Shown: in pieces, positions 20,235-31,464 of the stretch
How positions within the stretch are numbered: the first letter of the stretch is position 1
How the letters are laid out: each line of letters begins with the position of its first letter
Assembly (NCBI RefSeq): GCF_021155775.2
Contig: NC_060234.1
Location: 17,818,526-17,882,525, forward strand
Length of the DNA stretch: 64,000 nucleotides
Reading direction: 5' to 3'
Origin: Neodiprion pinetum
Taxonomy: Eukaryota; Arthropoda; Insecta; Hymenoptera; Diprionidae
Program-made: the position numbers and the translations under genes
Notes under the pieces: model-generated
What the model saw: only the letters and a program-made list of their open reading frames with translations
What the model was told of the DNA's origin: nothing
The model's database searches: none

Positions 20235-20368
20235 TGGCCGTGTTCGAAAATTGACCGACAGTACTGTCAGCAATCTTTCATCTCTTTTGCGCTTCCAAGT
20301 TCGTGGATAGCTCTGACTCTGTCCTAGGGAATTTTGAGTACGGTCAGTCAATTTACGAACACAGCCTA
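20235..20368 (+). mobile_element. GGCCGTGTTCG-family MITE (plus orientation)
   Basis: Same family and orientation as the element starting the UMPS units, with several substitutions (for example accgacag and tacggtcag). TAT lies on both sides and may be a short target duplication. Confidence 0.75.
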
Positions 20369-20537
20369 TATTACTTATTCGCGCTTCTGTGGCTCACGTA
20401 CTCTATTCTTATATCTCTATGGGTCCGACTGCCCTATACTTCCTGTGTTGAGCTCTGTGATTATTGAGTTTTAGTACAACGGAGATCCGCCAGGGAGCTC
20501 ACACATCGGTGAGGATGAGGAAAATAATAATGGCGGC

Positions 20538-21585
20538 GATCTAGAAGACTGTATTCACAGAAGTTTGACGTTTTCGCGAGGAAAATCAAATCTGCTGGTG
20601 AAGATTACATGAATACATTAATATTTAACAGAATCAAATATTTGTATGATGAATGTATGTGACTATAGCGACAACAATTATTAAAAAAGAAATCCATTAT
20701 GAATCAAAAGACCAAAGATTAAATAAAATTCCATCGATACACTTCCTTGATAAAGAGAAAACGGTAATCACAGTGCAGAATCAATCATGCAGAGGATGCA
20801 CAATAATAAATGTGTGGGTTAATAATAAAATAGTTACGCATCATGTATAATATTATTATTATTATAGTTTGTATACAGTATAGTTTGGCTTGATTTTTTT
20901 TTACCCTACTAGTCTTTACCATTTCCCTACTTTTTGTTTTAGTTGATTGACGCATTCTCATAACTATATAGTAAATTAGACAGTATGCAATGACTTCTTC
21001 CTCATGCAAATCACATGGAAACGAGAACTTACAATTTATAAGATCATCATCAATTGTCACCTGATATAAATTAGGTACGCCATAGTTGAAATGCAATTCG
21101 CAAATAAAATGATTGAATTTAAGGTCGACGCCGAATTGTTTCACAGCACTGGACCACTTTTGAAATATACAAAACTGTTTCGTCAGCTCCTAGACATCCG
21201 CTTCGACAATCGGGCAAATAACAATTCACGATTTTCTTACCTTTTGAGTGAGTGACAGAAACCCAAACGTCGATCCCGGATTGCCTGTCAACTTTCGTTA
21301 TTATTACGCCCACACATTTATTATTGTGCATCCTTTGCATGATTGATTCAGTGTGATAACCGTTTTTTTTTATCAAAAAAGCGTACAAATGGAATTTTAT
21401 TCAGTCTTTGAACTTTCGATTCATCATGCATTTTATTTTCACTGATATACTGTCGCTATAGTCACTTACATTCATCATACAATTATTTTTTTGTGGCAAA
21501 TATTTATGTACCCATGCAATCTTCAGCAGCAGATTTGATTTTCCACATGCAAACGTTAAACTTTCGTGAGTACTGTCTGCTGAAT
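20538..21585. repeat. Inverted duplication (about 250-280-bp arms) around a gene fragment
   Basis: The left arm (about 20538-20820) and right arm (about 21306-21585) are diverged inverse copies sharing, for example, ggaaaatcaaatctgctg, tgactatagcgac and gcacaataataaatgtgtgg. The central 485 bp contains the fragment at 21119-21388. The arms look like copied pieces of a former coding region rather than a classical MITE. Confidence 0.55.
21119..21388 (-). pseudogene. Fragment resembling the SWIM-like part of a YqaJ-type transposon protein
   Basis: The minus strand has an 89-codon open frame with WVSVTHSKGKKIVNCYLPDC followed by a Cys/Gly cluster. This resembles the cysteine-rich region preceding YqaJ nuclease domains in transposon proteins, but the expected C-x-H ending is absent. 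The neighbouring frame (20785-21144) is AT-rich and not convincing. It is a degraded remnant at best. Confidence 0.3.
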
Positions 21586-21586
21586 A

Positions 21587-21861
21587 GAGACTAGAGGTAT
21601 GGAGGCCGAACGTATATGGCGAAAACGTCAAAAAGTGGATCATGTAAGTGATGAAAGATCTTGTAGTTCGGGATGTATCCGCAAGCAATACCAGCGCCTG
21701 GTTACGAATAGTATACATACGTGAGGATCGACGATTCGAAATCACCGCGCTGACGAAACCCGTAGTGGTAGCGCTGCCAGGCGGTTACAATCCGCGGATC
21801 GTTCATTACTTTCACCGATCATTTGGCTAGCATTCCGTTCGGCCACCTTACCTCTAGTCTC
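21587..21861. mobile_element. MITE with GAGACTAGAGGTA ends
   Basis: The left end gagactagaggtatggaggc (from 21587) and right end, the inverse ending cttacctctagtctc at 21861, pair over about 26 bp with two mismatches. Non-coding. It ends 29 bp before the first unit of the UMPS array. Confidence 0.65.
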
Positions 21862-21890
21862 CATGCGGAGCTTTCCAGCAAGGAGACACA

Positions 21891-22021
21891 GGCCGTGTTC
21901 GAAAATTGACTGACAGCACTGTCAGCAATCTTTCATTTCTTTTGCGCTTCCAAGTTCGTGAACAGCTCTGACTCTGTCCTAGGGAATTTTCAGTACTGTC
22001 AGTCAATTTACGAACACTGCC
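21891..22021 (+). mobile_element. GGCCGTGTTCG-family MITE at the start of unit 1 (and of every unit)
   Basis: 131 bp with ends GGCCGTGTTCGAAAATTGAC and TCAATTTACGAACACTGCC, and subterminal gacagcactg/cagtactgtc repeats. Copies recur at 25925-26055, 29959-30089, 33993-34123, 38027-38157, 42061-42191, 46095-46225, 50129-50259, 54163-54293, 58197-58327 and 62231-62361. Upstream of this first copy is unique DNA (aggagacaca); upstream of the others is unit 3' DNA (gcgtgccaa). It therefore marks the recombination joint. Confidence 0.85.
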
Positions 22022-23396
22022 ACAGTGCGACACTGTGTTACACGGTCGAGCACTGTGCCTTGGTGCTTGTTGGAACGCTTCGAGGTTCTTAATTCAGTCA
22101 CTAGAGTCCGCTCATGCATTATACGAAAAATCTAGGATCATTGAGCGCTCCAGGAAAGAGAAAAAAAAAAGTGGGTGCGTGTACTTATGTACGCGCGTGA
22201 GAAGTTGTACTTCTTTGGCATCATTGAAAAACAACAAAACAAATAACGGATGTCTTACGTTATATTTAAATAATCTATTAAATTTTTGTCACGAACTTTT
22301 TATTAAATGTTCTATTAAATTTATTACTTTATTTTGTAAATATTAAAAAACCAATAATAAATACTCAACATTGACAATTTAATAATATTTAGTATTAATT
22401 ATATTAAATAATGATATTTTAATTTATATCAATAAATAATACATACGGATAACTAACCTCAATTATATTGGAGCACTTGAAAAAGTATTTTAGCACAATT
22501 TTTTCACTAATATTCACAAATAGTAAATAATATTAATCCAAATATTCAATTTAAATCACTGCTGAATATATTTTATCGCCACATATACAATTCGCACTTG
22601 TATGAAAATAAAACACGTGTTGTGACTGTAAAAACTAGAACCATGTGGATAAATATTATAAATAAATATGAAAACAGTGATCAGAGGCGACAAGCGTACC
22701 AACATTAGCTTTTTTTCGAGACTTGATGAATTCGGTTGAGTGGGCAACTTCATCCTGTCAATTTTGCGTTACAGCGATGCGCGCGCATCTTGAAATTTCA
22801 CTCTCATCAGTTTTTCATAACGCGCCTAAAGAAGTATAACTTTAAAAATTTGTGAAATGCGTGTAGATTATCATTGCATTTAATAAATAAATGTGAACAA
22901 TACCATGCGTCGAAAATAAAATCTCTAACTAGAAAATTGGCAGCAATGAATCCGACACAGTGTCCAACCGTGCTCCGCAGCTGTGTCCGACTGTGTCGTT
23001 GTTGGAAAGCACCATGTTCGACACTGTGTCGCTCTGTGTCGTTGCTGGAAAGCTCCCCATATGGGGAAGGGGGTGAGTGCGCTATACGGGCCTACACCGC
23101 AAGAGGCGCTTAAATCGCACCTTGACAATCCTCACGTTGTCCCAAAAACTGGGCCAGCTTTTGAGCCAAGTGCTGCTCGAGTGTTGTTCCTTCCTACTAC
23201 TCCGTGGTCTCAGATTCATTGTCCCCAAGTGTACACACAAAAATACATACACTGTTGTCATTCGTCAAGTAGCACGTGTCAAGCAAACATTCGCGGCTTT
23301 CCGTGCATGCTACTCTGTTTAATGTCAATTGCGTTGGATACAAGACGTCTAGTTGATTCCCTTGCGTTGATTTGAGTATTTTTTGACTCGACTATA
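22022..23396 (+). other. Upstream (promoter-side) region of the UMPS unit
   Basis: It starts with an approximately 140-bp GC-balanced stretch, then strongly AT-rich DNA (about 22200-22600), then a cluster of CGACACTGTGT/GACACAGTGTC words (22954-23060) with a short tandem tgtgtcgttgytggaaagc. No TATA box is obvious near the ATG. An E-box CACGTG sits at 23273-23278, about 120 bp before the start codon. Open frames here (for example 22983-23375) show no domain and overlap the probable promoter, so I do not call them genes. The same layout recurs in every unit. Confidence 0.45.
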
Positions 23397-25438
23397 ATGG
23401 AAAATCGCTTGGCGGAATTAGCTGTGGAACTATTCGAGATCAACGCCGTGAAGTTTGGCAGCTTCGTAACAAAAGCCGGCCGGCCGACACCCGTCTGCTT
23501 TGATTTAAGAGTAATTATTTCACATCCGCGGTTGATGGTAGGTAACTTATATTTCGTTACTTCTGTTCCAATTATCAATTTTGTTTGAAAATAAATAAAT
23601 AAAGGTCAAAATATACGCGAAGAAAACGTCATATAAAACGAATCAATGACTACGGATTGCTGCACAGCGCAGTTTCATACGACTCTTTAAGTCCTGAAGT
23701 CTGCTAGAATCACGTGAAGCAGTTACCGCTATGAAGTCTCATAGCAGTAATGTATGTCCAACTTCCAGATGGGTTATCCCTCAAACGTGGCTGCATTTCA
23801 AAAAAATGTGCAAACTATGAGTTTCGACCACCGAATATCTACACCCAGTGCGACATCGAATGTTCTGTTGAAACTAACGTTTCTTAATCTTCTTACGCCA
23901 CACTTCTTTAATTGACGAAACTAAACATCACTTGTTGACTAGTATCCAAAATTTGCAGAAGTCTGTGTCCACCTTACTGTGGACCCTGGCAGAAAATGGC
24001 AAAAGTGCATCACAAGTTTGTGGTATGCCTTACACAGCGTTGCCAATTGCTGCTTTGATATCTGCACAATCAAACATACCTCTGCTGATAAGGAGGGAAG
24101 AGACTAAATCCTTTAGGACAAAAAAAATAATTGAGGGCCAATTCGGAGAGGGCGAAAATTGCATCATAGTTGAAGACATTGTGACGACTGGGAGTAGCGT
24201 TTTAGAGGCTGTAAAAGACCTAACCGATGTAGGGTTGAAGGTTGAGGAAGCTGTCGTTATTCTGGATCGACAGCAGGGTGGTTATCACAATCTAAGTGCA
24301 GAGGGCATCCGAATGAGGAGCTTATATTCTCTGACTAGTTTAATGCAATACCTATTGAATGCAGGCAAAGTGACGTCAGCCATCGTCGAAGACGTCAAAA
24401 ATTATGTGGAACAAAGTAAAGATCAATTAAACAGCGAAGGTGAGTCGGTGTAATCGAAGAATTCAACCTGACCAAGGAAATTAGAAGCTAACGAACTAGA
24501 AATCATTCATATTCTGGGGGTTTTTTGATCAAATAGGGAAATAATCTTAGTATCCTTCAGACGCGTTATCAAACTCCAAACATTTGGCTTTTTTTTTTTT
24601 TTTAAGCACAGTAACTAAGACTCGAATATAATTTGATTTTCTCTTAGGAAACTCGGTGAGTCGATTAAGAATCGACTTCGCATCACGAGCAAAACTTGCC
24701 AAGAACCCAGCGGCAGCAAAACTGTTCAATATAACGTCGGCAAAGAAAAGTACTCTCTGTCTAGCAGTGGATTTGACAAAAGCTGATGAAGTTTTAGATT
24801 TGGCCGAACTAGCAGGACCGCACATAGCTGTTTTAAAAACTCATATTGATCTACTTGAAGATTTTACATCTGAGTTTATCGATAAATTGAAACAGCTGTC
24901 CAAAGAGCACAACTTCTTGATAATGGAGGACAGAAAGTTTGCTGATATTGGTCACACGGTATCCTTGCAGTACAGAAATGGGGTTTATAAAATAGCAGAA
25001 TGGGCAGATTTTGTTACTGCCCATACCGTTCCTGGTTCGAGTATTGTTTCTGGTTTACAAGATGGACTGAAGGGGATTAAGGAAAGTCGGGGGATATTTT
25101 TAGTTGCAGAAATGTCTAGTGAAGGAGCCTTGACCATTGGAGAATATGTGAAACATTCTGTTCTTTTGTCTGAAACGTCAAACCTAGTAGCTGGTTTAGT
25201 GTGTCAGTACAATGTGTCCGATGATCCAGGTTTGATACAACTCACGCCAGGAATTAGATTGGAAAAGTACCGTGATGATTTGGGACAGCAATACAAGACT
25301 CCTCAAACGGTGATCAATGCTGGGGCAGATTTAGCCGTTGTCGGTAGAGGCGTTACAGCCGCGCAGGACAAATTATCAGCCATCATTCAGTATAAAGAAA
25401 AACTATGGCAAGCCTACAGTGAAAGGATTAGTAATTGA
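23397..25438 (+). CDS. UMPS: UMP synthase (OPRT-OMP decarboxylase), copy 1
   Basis: It converts orotate plus PRPP to OMP and then to UMP, the last two steps of de novo pyrimidine synthesis in the cytosol (Drosophila r-l). Exons are 23397-23537, 23959-24439 and 24648-25438. Intron 1 (421 bp, GTAGGT...TTGCAG, phase 0) and intron 2 (208 bp, GTGAGT...CTTAG, phase 1) give a 470-aa protein, close to the 480 aa of the human enzyme. Residues 1-207 are the OPRT domain, with KFGSFVTKAGRPTP, CGMPYTALPIA and the PRPP loop IIVEDIVTTGSS (116-127). Residues 213-470 are the OMP decarboxylase domain, with the catalytic Lys271 (KTHID) and Asp302-Lys304-Asp307 (EDRKFADIG). The phosphate-binding segment is TPGIRLE...AVVGRGV. 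There is no lesion. No canonical AATAAA follows; AATATA at 25596 is a possible signal. Confidence 0.96.
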
Positions 25439-25924
25439 AATGACACGTCATTCTATTCGTTGTGATTAGAAGTGTGAAATACAAGTTGAAAAACTCATAC
25501 CTGACTTGGATAAAGAGGCGATTTGTATTCGACAGGATTGGAAAAGCTAATAGTGTAATCATATGCGTCAATCAGTGAAATATGTGATCATGTACAATAT
25601 ACGTGGCAACAATTAACTGGAAAATGTATTTCTCGTAAAGTGTTGGATCAAATGGATATTCAAACGGTACACCAAGTAGAAGTTATTTTTCACAGAGTGA
25701 ATCAACGGAAGAAATCACTCGTGGAAAGTATTTGTCACGAACACGGTCATATACACGGGTCTGGGCACTCCAACCCCTTTCCTGTACAACGCGGCGTAAC
25801 CGTCTTGAAGCCTGTGTTTCTCAATTTGTGCACCAAGGATCGGAGCGCTGCAATCTCCGAGGCCGGTCTGCAACGAAGAGAGGAATATAGGGCAGCCGTC
25901 TCTCTCCGTGCGCTTGCGTGCCAA
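25439..25924 (+). other. 3' region of the UMPS unit with a partial CACGGTC-family element
   Basis: About 300 bp of 3' flank is followed by 25742-25876. That segment is homologous, in reverse orientation, to the right half of the MITE at 5189-5592 (shared tctgggcactcca, gcctgtgtttctcaatttgt, gcgctgcaatctccgaggcc). The next unit's MITE begins directly after gcgtgccaa. The open frame at 25640-26005 crosses into that MITE and is not a gene. The same layout recurs in every unit. Confidence 0.55.
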
Positions 25925-27430
25925 GGCCGTGTTCGAAAATTGACTGACAGCACTGTCAGCAATCTTTCATTTCTTTTGCGCTTCCAAGTTCGTGAACAGC
26001 TCTGACTCTGTCCTAGGGAATTTTCAGTACTGTCAGTCAATTTACGAACACTGCCACAGTGCGACACTGTGTTACACGGTCGAGCACTGTGCCTTGGTGC
26101 TTGTTGGAACGCTTCGAGGTTCTTAATTCAGTCACTAGAGTCCGCTCATGCATTATACGAAAAATCTAGGATCATTGAGCGCTCCAGGAAAGAGAAAAAA
26201 AAAAGTGGGTGCGTGTACTTATGTACGCGCGTGAGAAGTTGTACTTCTTTGGCATCATTGAAAAACAACAAAACAAATAACGGATGTCTTACGTTATATT
26301 TAAATAATCTATTAAATTTTTGTCACGAACTTTTTCTTAAATGTTCTATTAAATTTATTACTTTATTTTGTAAATATTAAAAAACCAATAATAAATACTC
26401 AACATTGACAATTTAATAATATTTAGTATTAATTATATTAAATAATGATATTTTAATTTATATCAATAAATAATACATACGGATAACTAACCTCAATTAT
26501 ATTGGAGCACTTGAAAAAGTATTTTAGCACAATTTTTTCACTAATATTCACAAATAGTAAATAATATTAATCCAAATATTCAATTTAAATCACTGCTGAA
26601 TATATTTTATCGCCACATATACAATTCGCACTTGTATGAAAATAAAACACGTGTTGTGACTGTAAAAACTAGAACCATGTGGATAAATATTATAAATAAA
26701 TATGAAAACAGTGATCAGAGGCGACAAGCGTACCAACATTAGCTTTTTTTCGAGACTTGATGAATTCGGTTGAGTGGGCAACTTCATCCTGTCAATTTTG
26801 CGTTACAGCGATGCGCGCGCATCTTGAAATTTCACTCTCATCAGTTTTTCATAACGCGCCTAAAGAAGTATAACTTTAAAAATTTGTGAAATGCGTGTAG
26901 ATTATCATTGCATTTAATAAATAAATGTGAACAATACCATGCGTCGAAAATAAAATCTCTAACTAGAAAATTGGCAGCAATGAATCCGACACAGTGTCCA
27001 ACCGTGCTCCGCAGCTGTGTCCGACTGTGTCGTTGTTGGAAAGCACCATGTTCGACACTGTGTCGCTCTGTGTCGTTGCTGGAAAGCTCCCCATATGGGG
27101 AAGGGGGTGAGTGCGCTATACGGGCCTACACCGCAAGAGGCGCTTAAATCGCACCTTGACAATCCTCACGTTGTCCCAAAAACTGGGCCAGCTTTTGAGC
27201 CAAGTGCTGCTCGAGTGTTGTTCCTTCCTACTACTCCGTGGTCTCAGATTCATTGTCCCCAAGTGTACACACAAAAATACATACACTGTTGTCATTCGTC
27301 AAGTAGCACGTGTCAAGCAAACATTCGCGGCTTTCCGTGCATGCTACTCTGTTTAATGTCAATTGCGTTGGATACAAGACGTCTAGTTGATTCCCTTGCG
27401 TTGATTTGAGTATTTTTTGACTCGACTATA

Positions 27431-29472
27431 ATGGAAAATCGCTTGGCGGAATTAGCTGTGGAACTATTCGAGATCAACGCCGTGAAGTTTGGCAGCTTCG
27501 TAACAAAAGCCGGCCGGCCGACACCCGTCTGCTTTGATTTAAGAGTAATTATTTCACATCCGCGGTTGATGGTAGGTAACTTATATTTCGTTACTTCTGT
27601 TCCAATTATCAATTTTGTTTGAAAATAAATAAATAAAGGTCAAAATATACGCGAAGAAAACGTCATATAAAACGAATCAATGACTACGGATTGCTGCACA
27701 GCGCAGTTTCATACGACTCTTTAAGTCCTGAAGTCTGCTAGAATCACGTGAAGCAGTTACCGCTATGAAGTCTCATAGCAGTAATGTATGTCCAACTTCC
27801 AGATGGGTTATCCCTCAAACGTGGCTGCATTTCAAAAAAATGTGCAAACTATGAGTTTCGACCACCGAATATCTACACCCAGTGCGACATCGAATGTTCT
27901 GTTGAAACTAACGTTTCTTAATCTTCTTACGCCACACTTCTTTAATTGACGAAACTAAACATCACTTGTTGACTAGTATCCAAAATTTGCAGAAGTCTGT
28001 GTCCACCTTACTGTGGACCCTGGCAGAAAATGGCAAAAGTGCATCACAAGTTTGTGGTATGCCTTACACAGCGTTGCCAATTGCTGCTTTGATATCTGCA
28101 CAATCAAACATACCTCTGCTGATAAGGAGGGAAGAGACTAAATCCTTTAGGACAAAAAAAATAATTGAGGGCCAATTCGGAGAGGGCGAAAATTGCATCA
28201 TAGTTGAAGACATTGTGACGACTGGGAGTAGCGTTTTAGAGGCTGTAAAAGACCTAACCGATGTAGGGTTGAAGGTTGAGGAAGCTGTCGTTATTCTGGA
28301 TCGACAGCAGGGTGGTTATCACAATCTAAGTGCAGAGGGCATCCGAATGAGGAGCTTATATTCTCTGACTAGTTTAATGCAATACCTATTGAATGCAGGC
28401 AAAGTGACGTCAGCCATCGTCGAAGACGTCAAAAATTATGTGGAACAAAGTAAAGATCAATTAAACAGCGAAGGTGAGTCGGTGTAATCGAAGAATTCAA
28501 CCTGACCAAGGAAATTAGAAGCTAACGAACTAGAAATCATTCATATTCTGGGGGTTTTTTGATCAAATAGGGAAATAATCTTAGTATCCTTCAGACGCGT
28601 TATCAAACTCCAAACATTTGGCTTTTTTTTTTTTTTTAAGCACAGTAACTAAGACTCGAATATAATTTGATTTTCTCTTAGGAAACTCGGTGAGTCGATT
28701 AAGAATCGACTTCGCATCACGAGCAAAACTTGCCAAGAACCCAGCGGCAGCAAAACTGTTCAATATAACGTCGGCAAAGAAAAGTACTCTCTGTCTAGCA
28801 GTGGATTTGACAAAAGCTGATGAAGTTTTAGATTTGGCCGAACTAGCAGGACCGCACATAGCTGTTTTAAAAACTCATATTGATCTACTTGAAGATTTTA
28901 CATCTGAGTTTATCGATAAATTGAAACAGCTGTCCAAAGAGCACAACTTCTTGATAATGGAGGACAGAAAGTTTGCTGATATTGGTCACACGGTATCCTT
29001 GCAGTACAGAAATGGGGTTTATAAAATAGCAGAATGGGCAGATTTTGTTACTGCCCATACCGTTCCTGGTTCGAGTATTGTTTCTGGTTTACAAGATGGA
29101 CTGAAGGGGATTAAGGAAAGTCGGGGGATATTTTTAGTTGCAGAAATGTCTAGTGAAGGAGCCTTGACCATTGGAGAATATGTGAAACATTCTGTTCTTT
29201 TGTCTGAAACGTCAAACCTAGTAGCTGGTTTAGTGTGTCAGTACAATGTGTCCGATGATCCAGGTTTGATACAACTCACGCCAGGAATTAGATTGGAAAA
29301 GTACCGTGATGATTTGGGACAGCAATACAAGACTCCTCAAACGGTGATCAATGCTGGGGCAGATTTAGCCGTTGTCGGTAGAGGCGTTACAGCCGCGCAG
29401 GACAAATTATCAGCCATCATTCAGTATAAAGAAAAACTATGGCAAGCCTACAGTGAAAGGATTAGTAATTGA
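27431..29472 (+). CDS. UMPS: UMP synthase, copy 2
   Basis: Exons 27431-27571, 27993-28473 and 28682-29472. Predicted protein identical to copy 1, with splice sites and catalytic residues retained. Its unit (25925-29958) has C at the variable upstream site (26336). Confidence 0.95.
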
Positions 29473-31464
29473 AATGACACGTCATTCTATTCGTTGTGAT
29501 TAGAAGTGTGAAATACAAGTTGAAAAACTCATACCTGACTTGGATAAAGAGGCGATTTGTATTCGACAGGATTGGAAAAGCTAATAGTGTAATCATATGC
29601 GTCAATCAGTGAAATATGTGATCATGTACAATATACGTGGCAACAATTAACTGGAAAATGTATTTCTCGTAAAGTGTTGGATCAAATGGATATTCAAACG
29701 GTACACCAAGTAGAAGTTATTTTTCACAGAGTGAATCAACGGAAGAAATCACTCGTGGAAAGTATTTGTCACGAACACGGTCATATACACGGGTCTGGGC
29801 ACTCCAACCCCTTTCCTGTACAACGCGGCGTAACCGTCTTGAAGCCTGTGTTTCTCAATTTGTGCACCAAGGATCGGAGCGCTGCAATCTCCGAGGCCGG
29901 TCTGCAACGAAGAGAGGAATATAGGGCAGCCGTCTCTCTCCGTGCGCTTGCGTGCCAAGGCCGTGTTCGAAAATTGACTGACAGCACTGTCAGCAATCTT
30001 TCATTTCTTTTGCGCTTCCAAGTTCGTGAACAGCTCTGACTCTGTCCTAGGGAATTTTCAGTACTGTCAGTCAATTTACGAACACTGCCACAGTGCGACA
30101 CTGTGTTACACGGTCGAGCACTGTGCCTTGGTGCTTGTTGGAACGCTTCGAGGTTCTTAATTCAGTCACTAGAGTCCGCTCATGCATTATACGAAAAATC
30201 TAGGATCATTGAGCGCTCCAGGAAAGAGAAAAAAAAAAGTGGGTGCGTGTACTTATGTACGCGCGTGAGAAGTTGTACTTCTTTGGCATCATTGAAAAAC
30301 AACAAAACAAATAACGGATGTCTTACGTTATATTTAAATAATCTATTAAATTTTTGTCACGAACTTTTTCTTAAATGTTCTATTAAATTTATTACTTTAT
30401 TTTGTAAATATTAAAAAACCAATAATAAATACTCAACATTGACAATTTAATAATATTTAGTATTAATTATATTAAATAATGATATTTTAATTTATATCAA
30501 TAAATAATACATACGGATAACTAACCTCAATTATATTGGAGCACTTGAAAAAGTATTTTAGCACAATTTTTTCACTAATATTCACAAATAGTAAATAATA
30601 TTAATCCAAATATTCAATTTAAATCACTGCTGAATATATTTTATCGCCACATATACAATTCGCACTTGTATGAAAATAAAACACGTGTTGTGACTGTAAA
30701 AACTAGAACCATGTGGATAAATATTATAAATAAATATGAAAACAGTGATCAGAGGCGACAAGCGTACCAACATTAGCTTTTTTTCGAGACTTGATGAATT
30801 CGGTTGAGTGGGCAACTTCATCCTGTCAATTTTGCGTTACAGCGATGCGCGCGCATCTTGAAATTTCACTCTCATCAGTTTTTCATAACGCGCCTAAAGA
30901 AGTATAACTTTAAAAATTTGTGAAATGCGTGTAGATTATCATTGCATTTAATAAATAAATGTGAACAATACCATGCGTCGAAAATAAAATCTCTAACTAG
31001 AAAATTGGCAGCAATGAATCCGACACAGTGTCCAACCGTGCTCCGCAGCTGTGTCCGACTGTGTCGTTGTTGGAAAGCACCATGTTCGACACTGTGTCGC
31101 TCTGTGTCGTTGCTGGAAAGCTCCCCATATGGGGAAGGGGGTGAGTGCGCTATACGGGCCTACACCGCAAGAGGCGCTTAAATCGCACCTTGACAATCCT
31201 CACGTTGTCCCAAAAACTGGGCCAGCTTTTGAGCCAAGTGCTGCTCGAGTGTTGTTCCTTCCTACTACTCCGTGGTCTCAGATTCATTGTCCCCAAGTGT
31301 ACACACAAAAATACATACACTGTTGTCATTCGTCAAGTAGCACGTGTCAAGCAAACATTCGCGGCTTTCCGTGCATGCTACTCTGTTTAATGTCAATTGC
31401 GTTGGATACAAGACGTCTAGTTGATTCCCTTGCGTTGATTTGAGTATTTTTTGACTCGACTATA

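Noticed and set aside
22022..22964. Possible further transposon between the CGACACTGTGT word at 22028 and GACACAGTGTC at 22954
   Set aside because: Only about 10 bp pair between the ends and there is no target duplication; not enough to call an element.
22983..23375. 130-codon open frame upstream of UMPS, present in every unit
   Set aside because: It overlaps other frames on both strands, shows no domain, and lies in the probable promoter/5' UTR region. It recurs only because the unit is repeated.
25640..26005. 121-codon open frame at the unit junction
   Set aside because: It runs through a transposon fragment into the MITE of the next unit and shows no protein-family signal.
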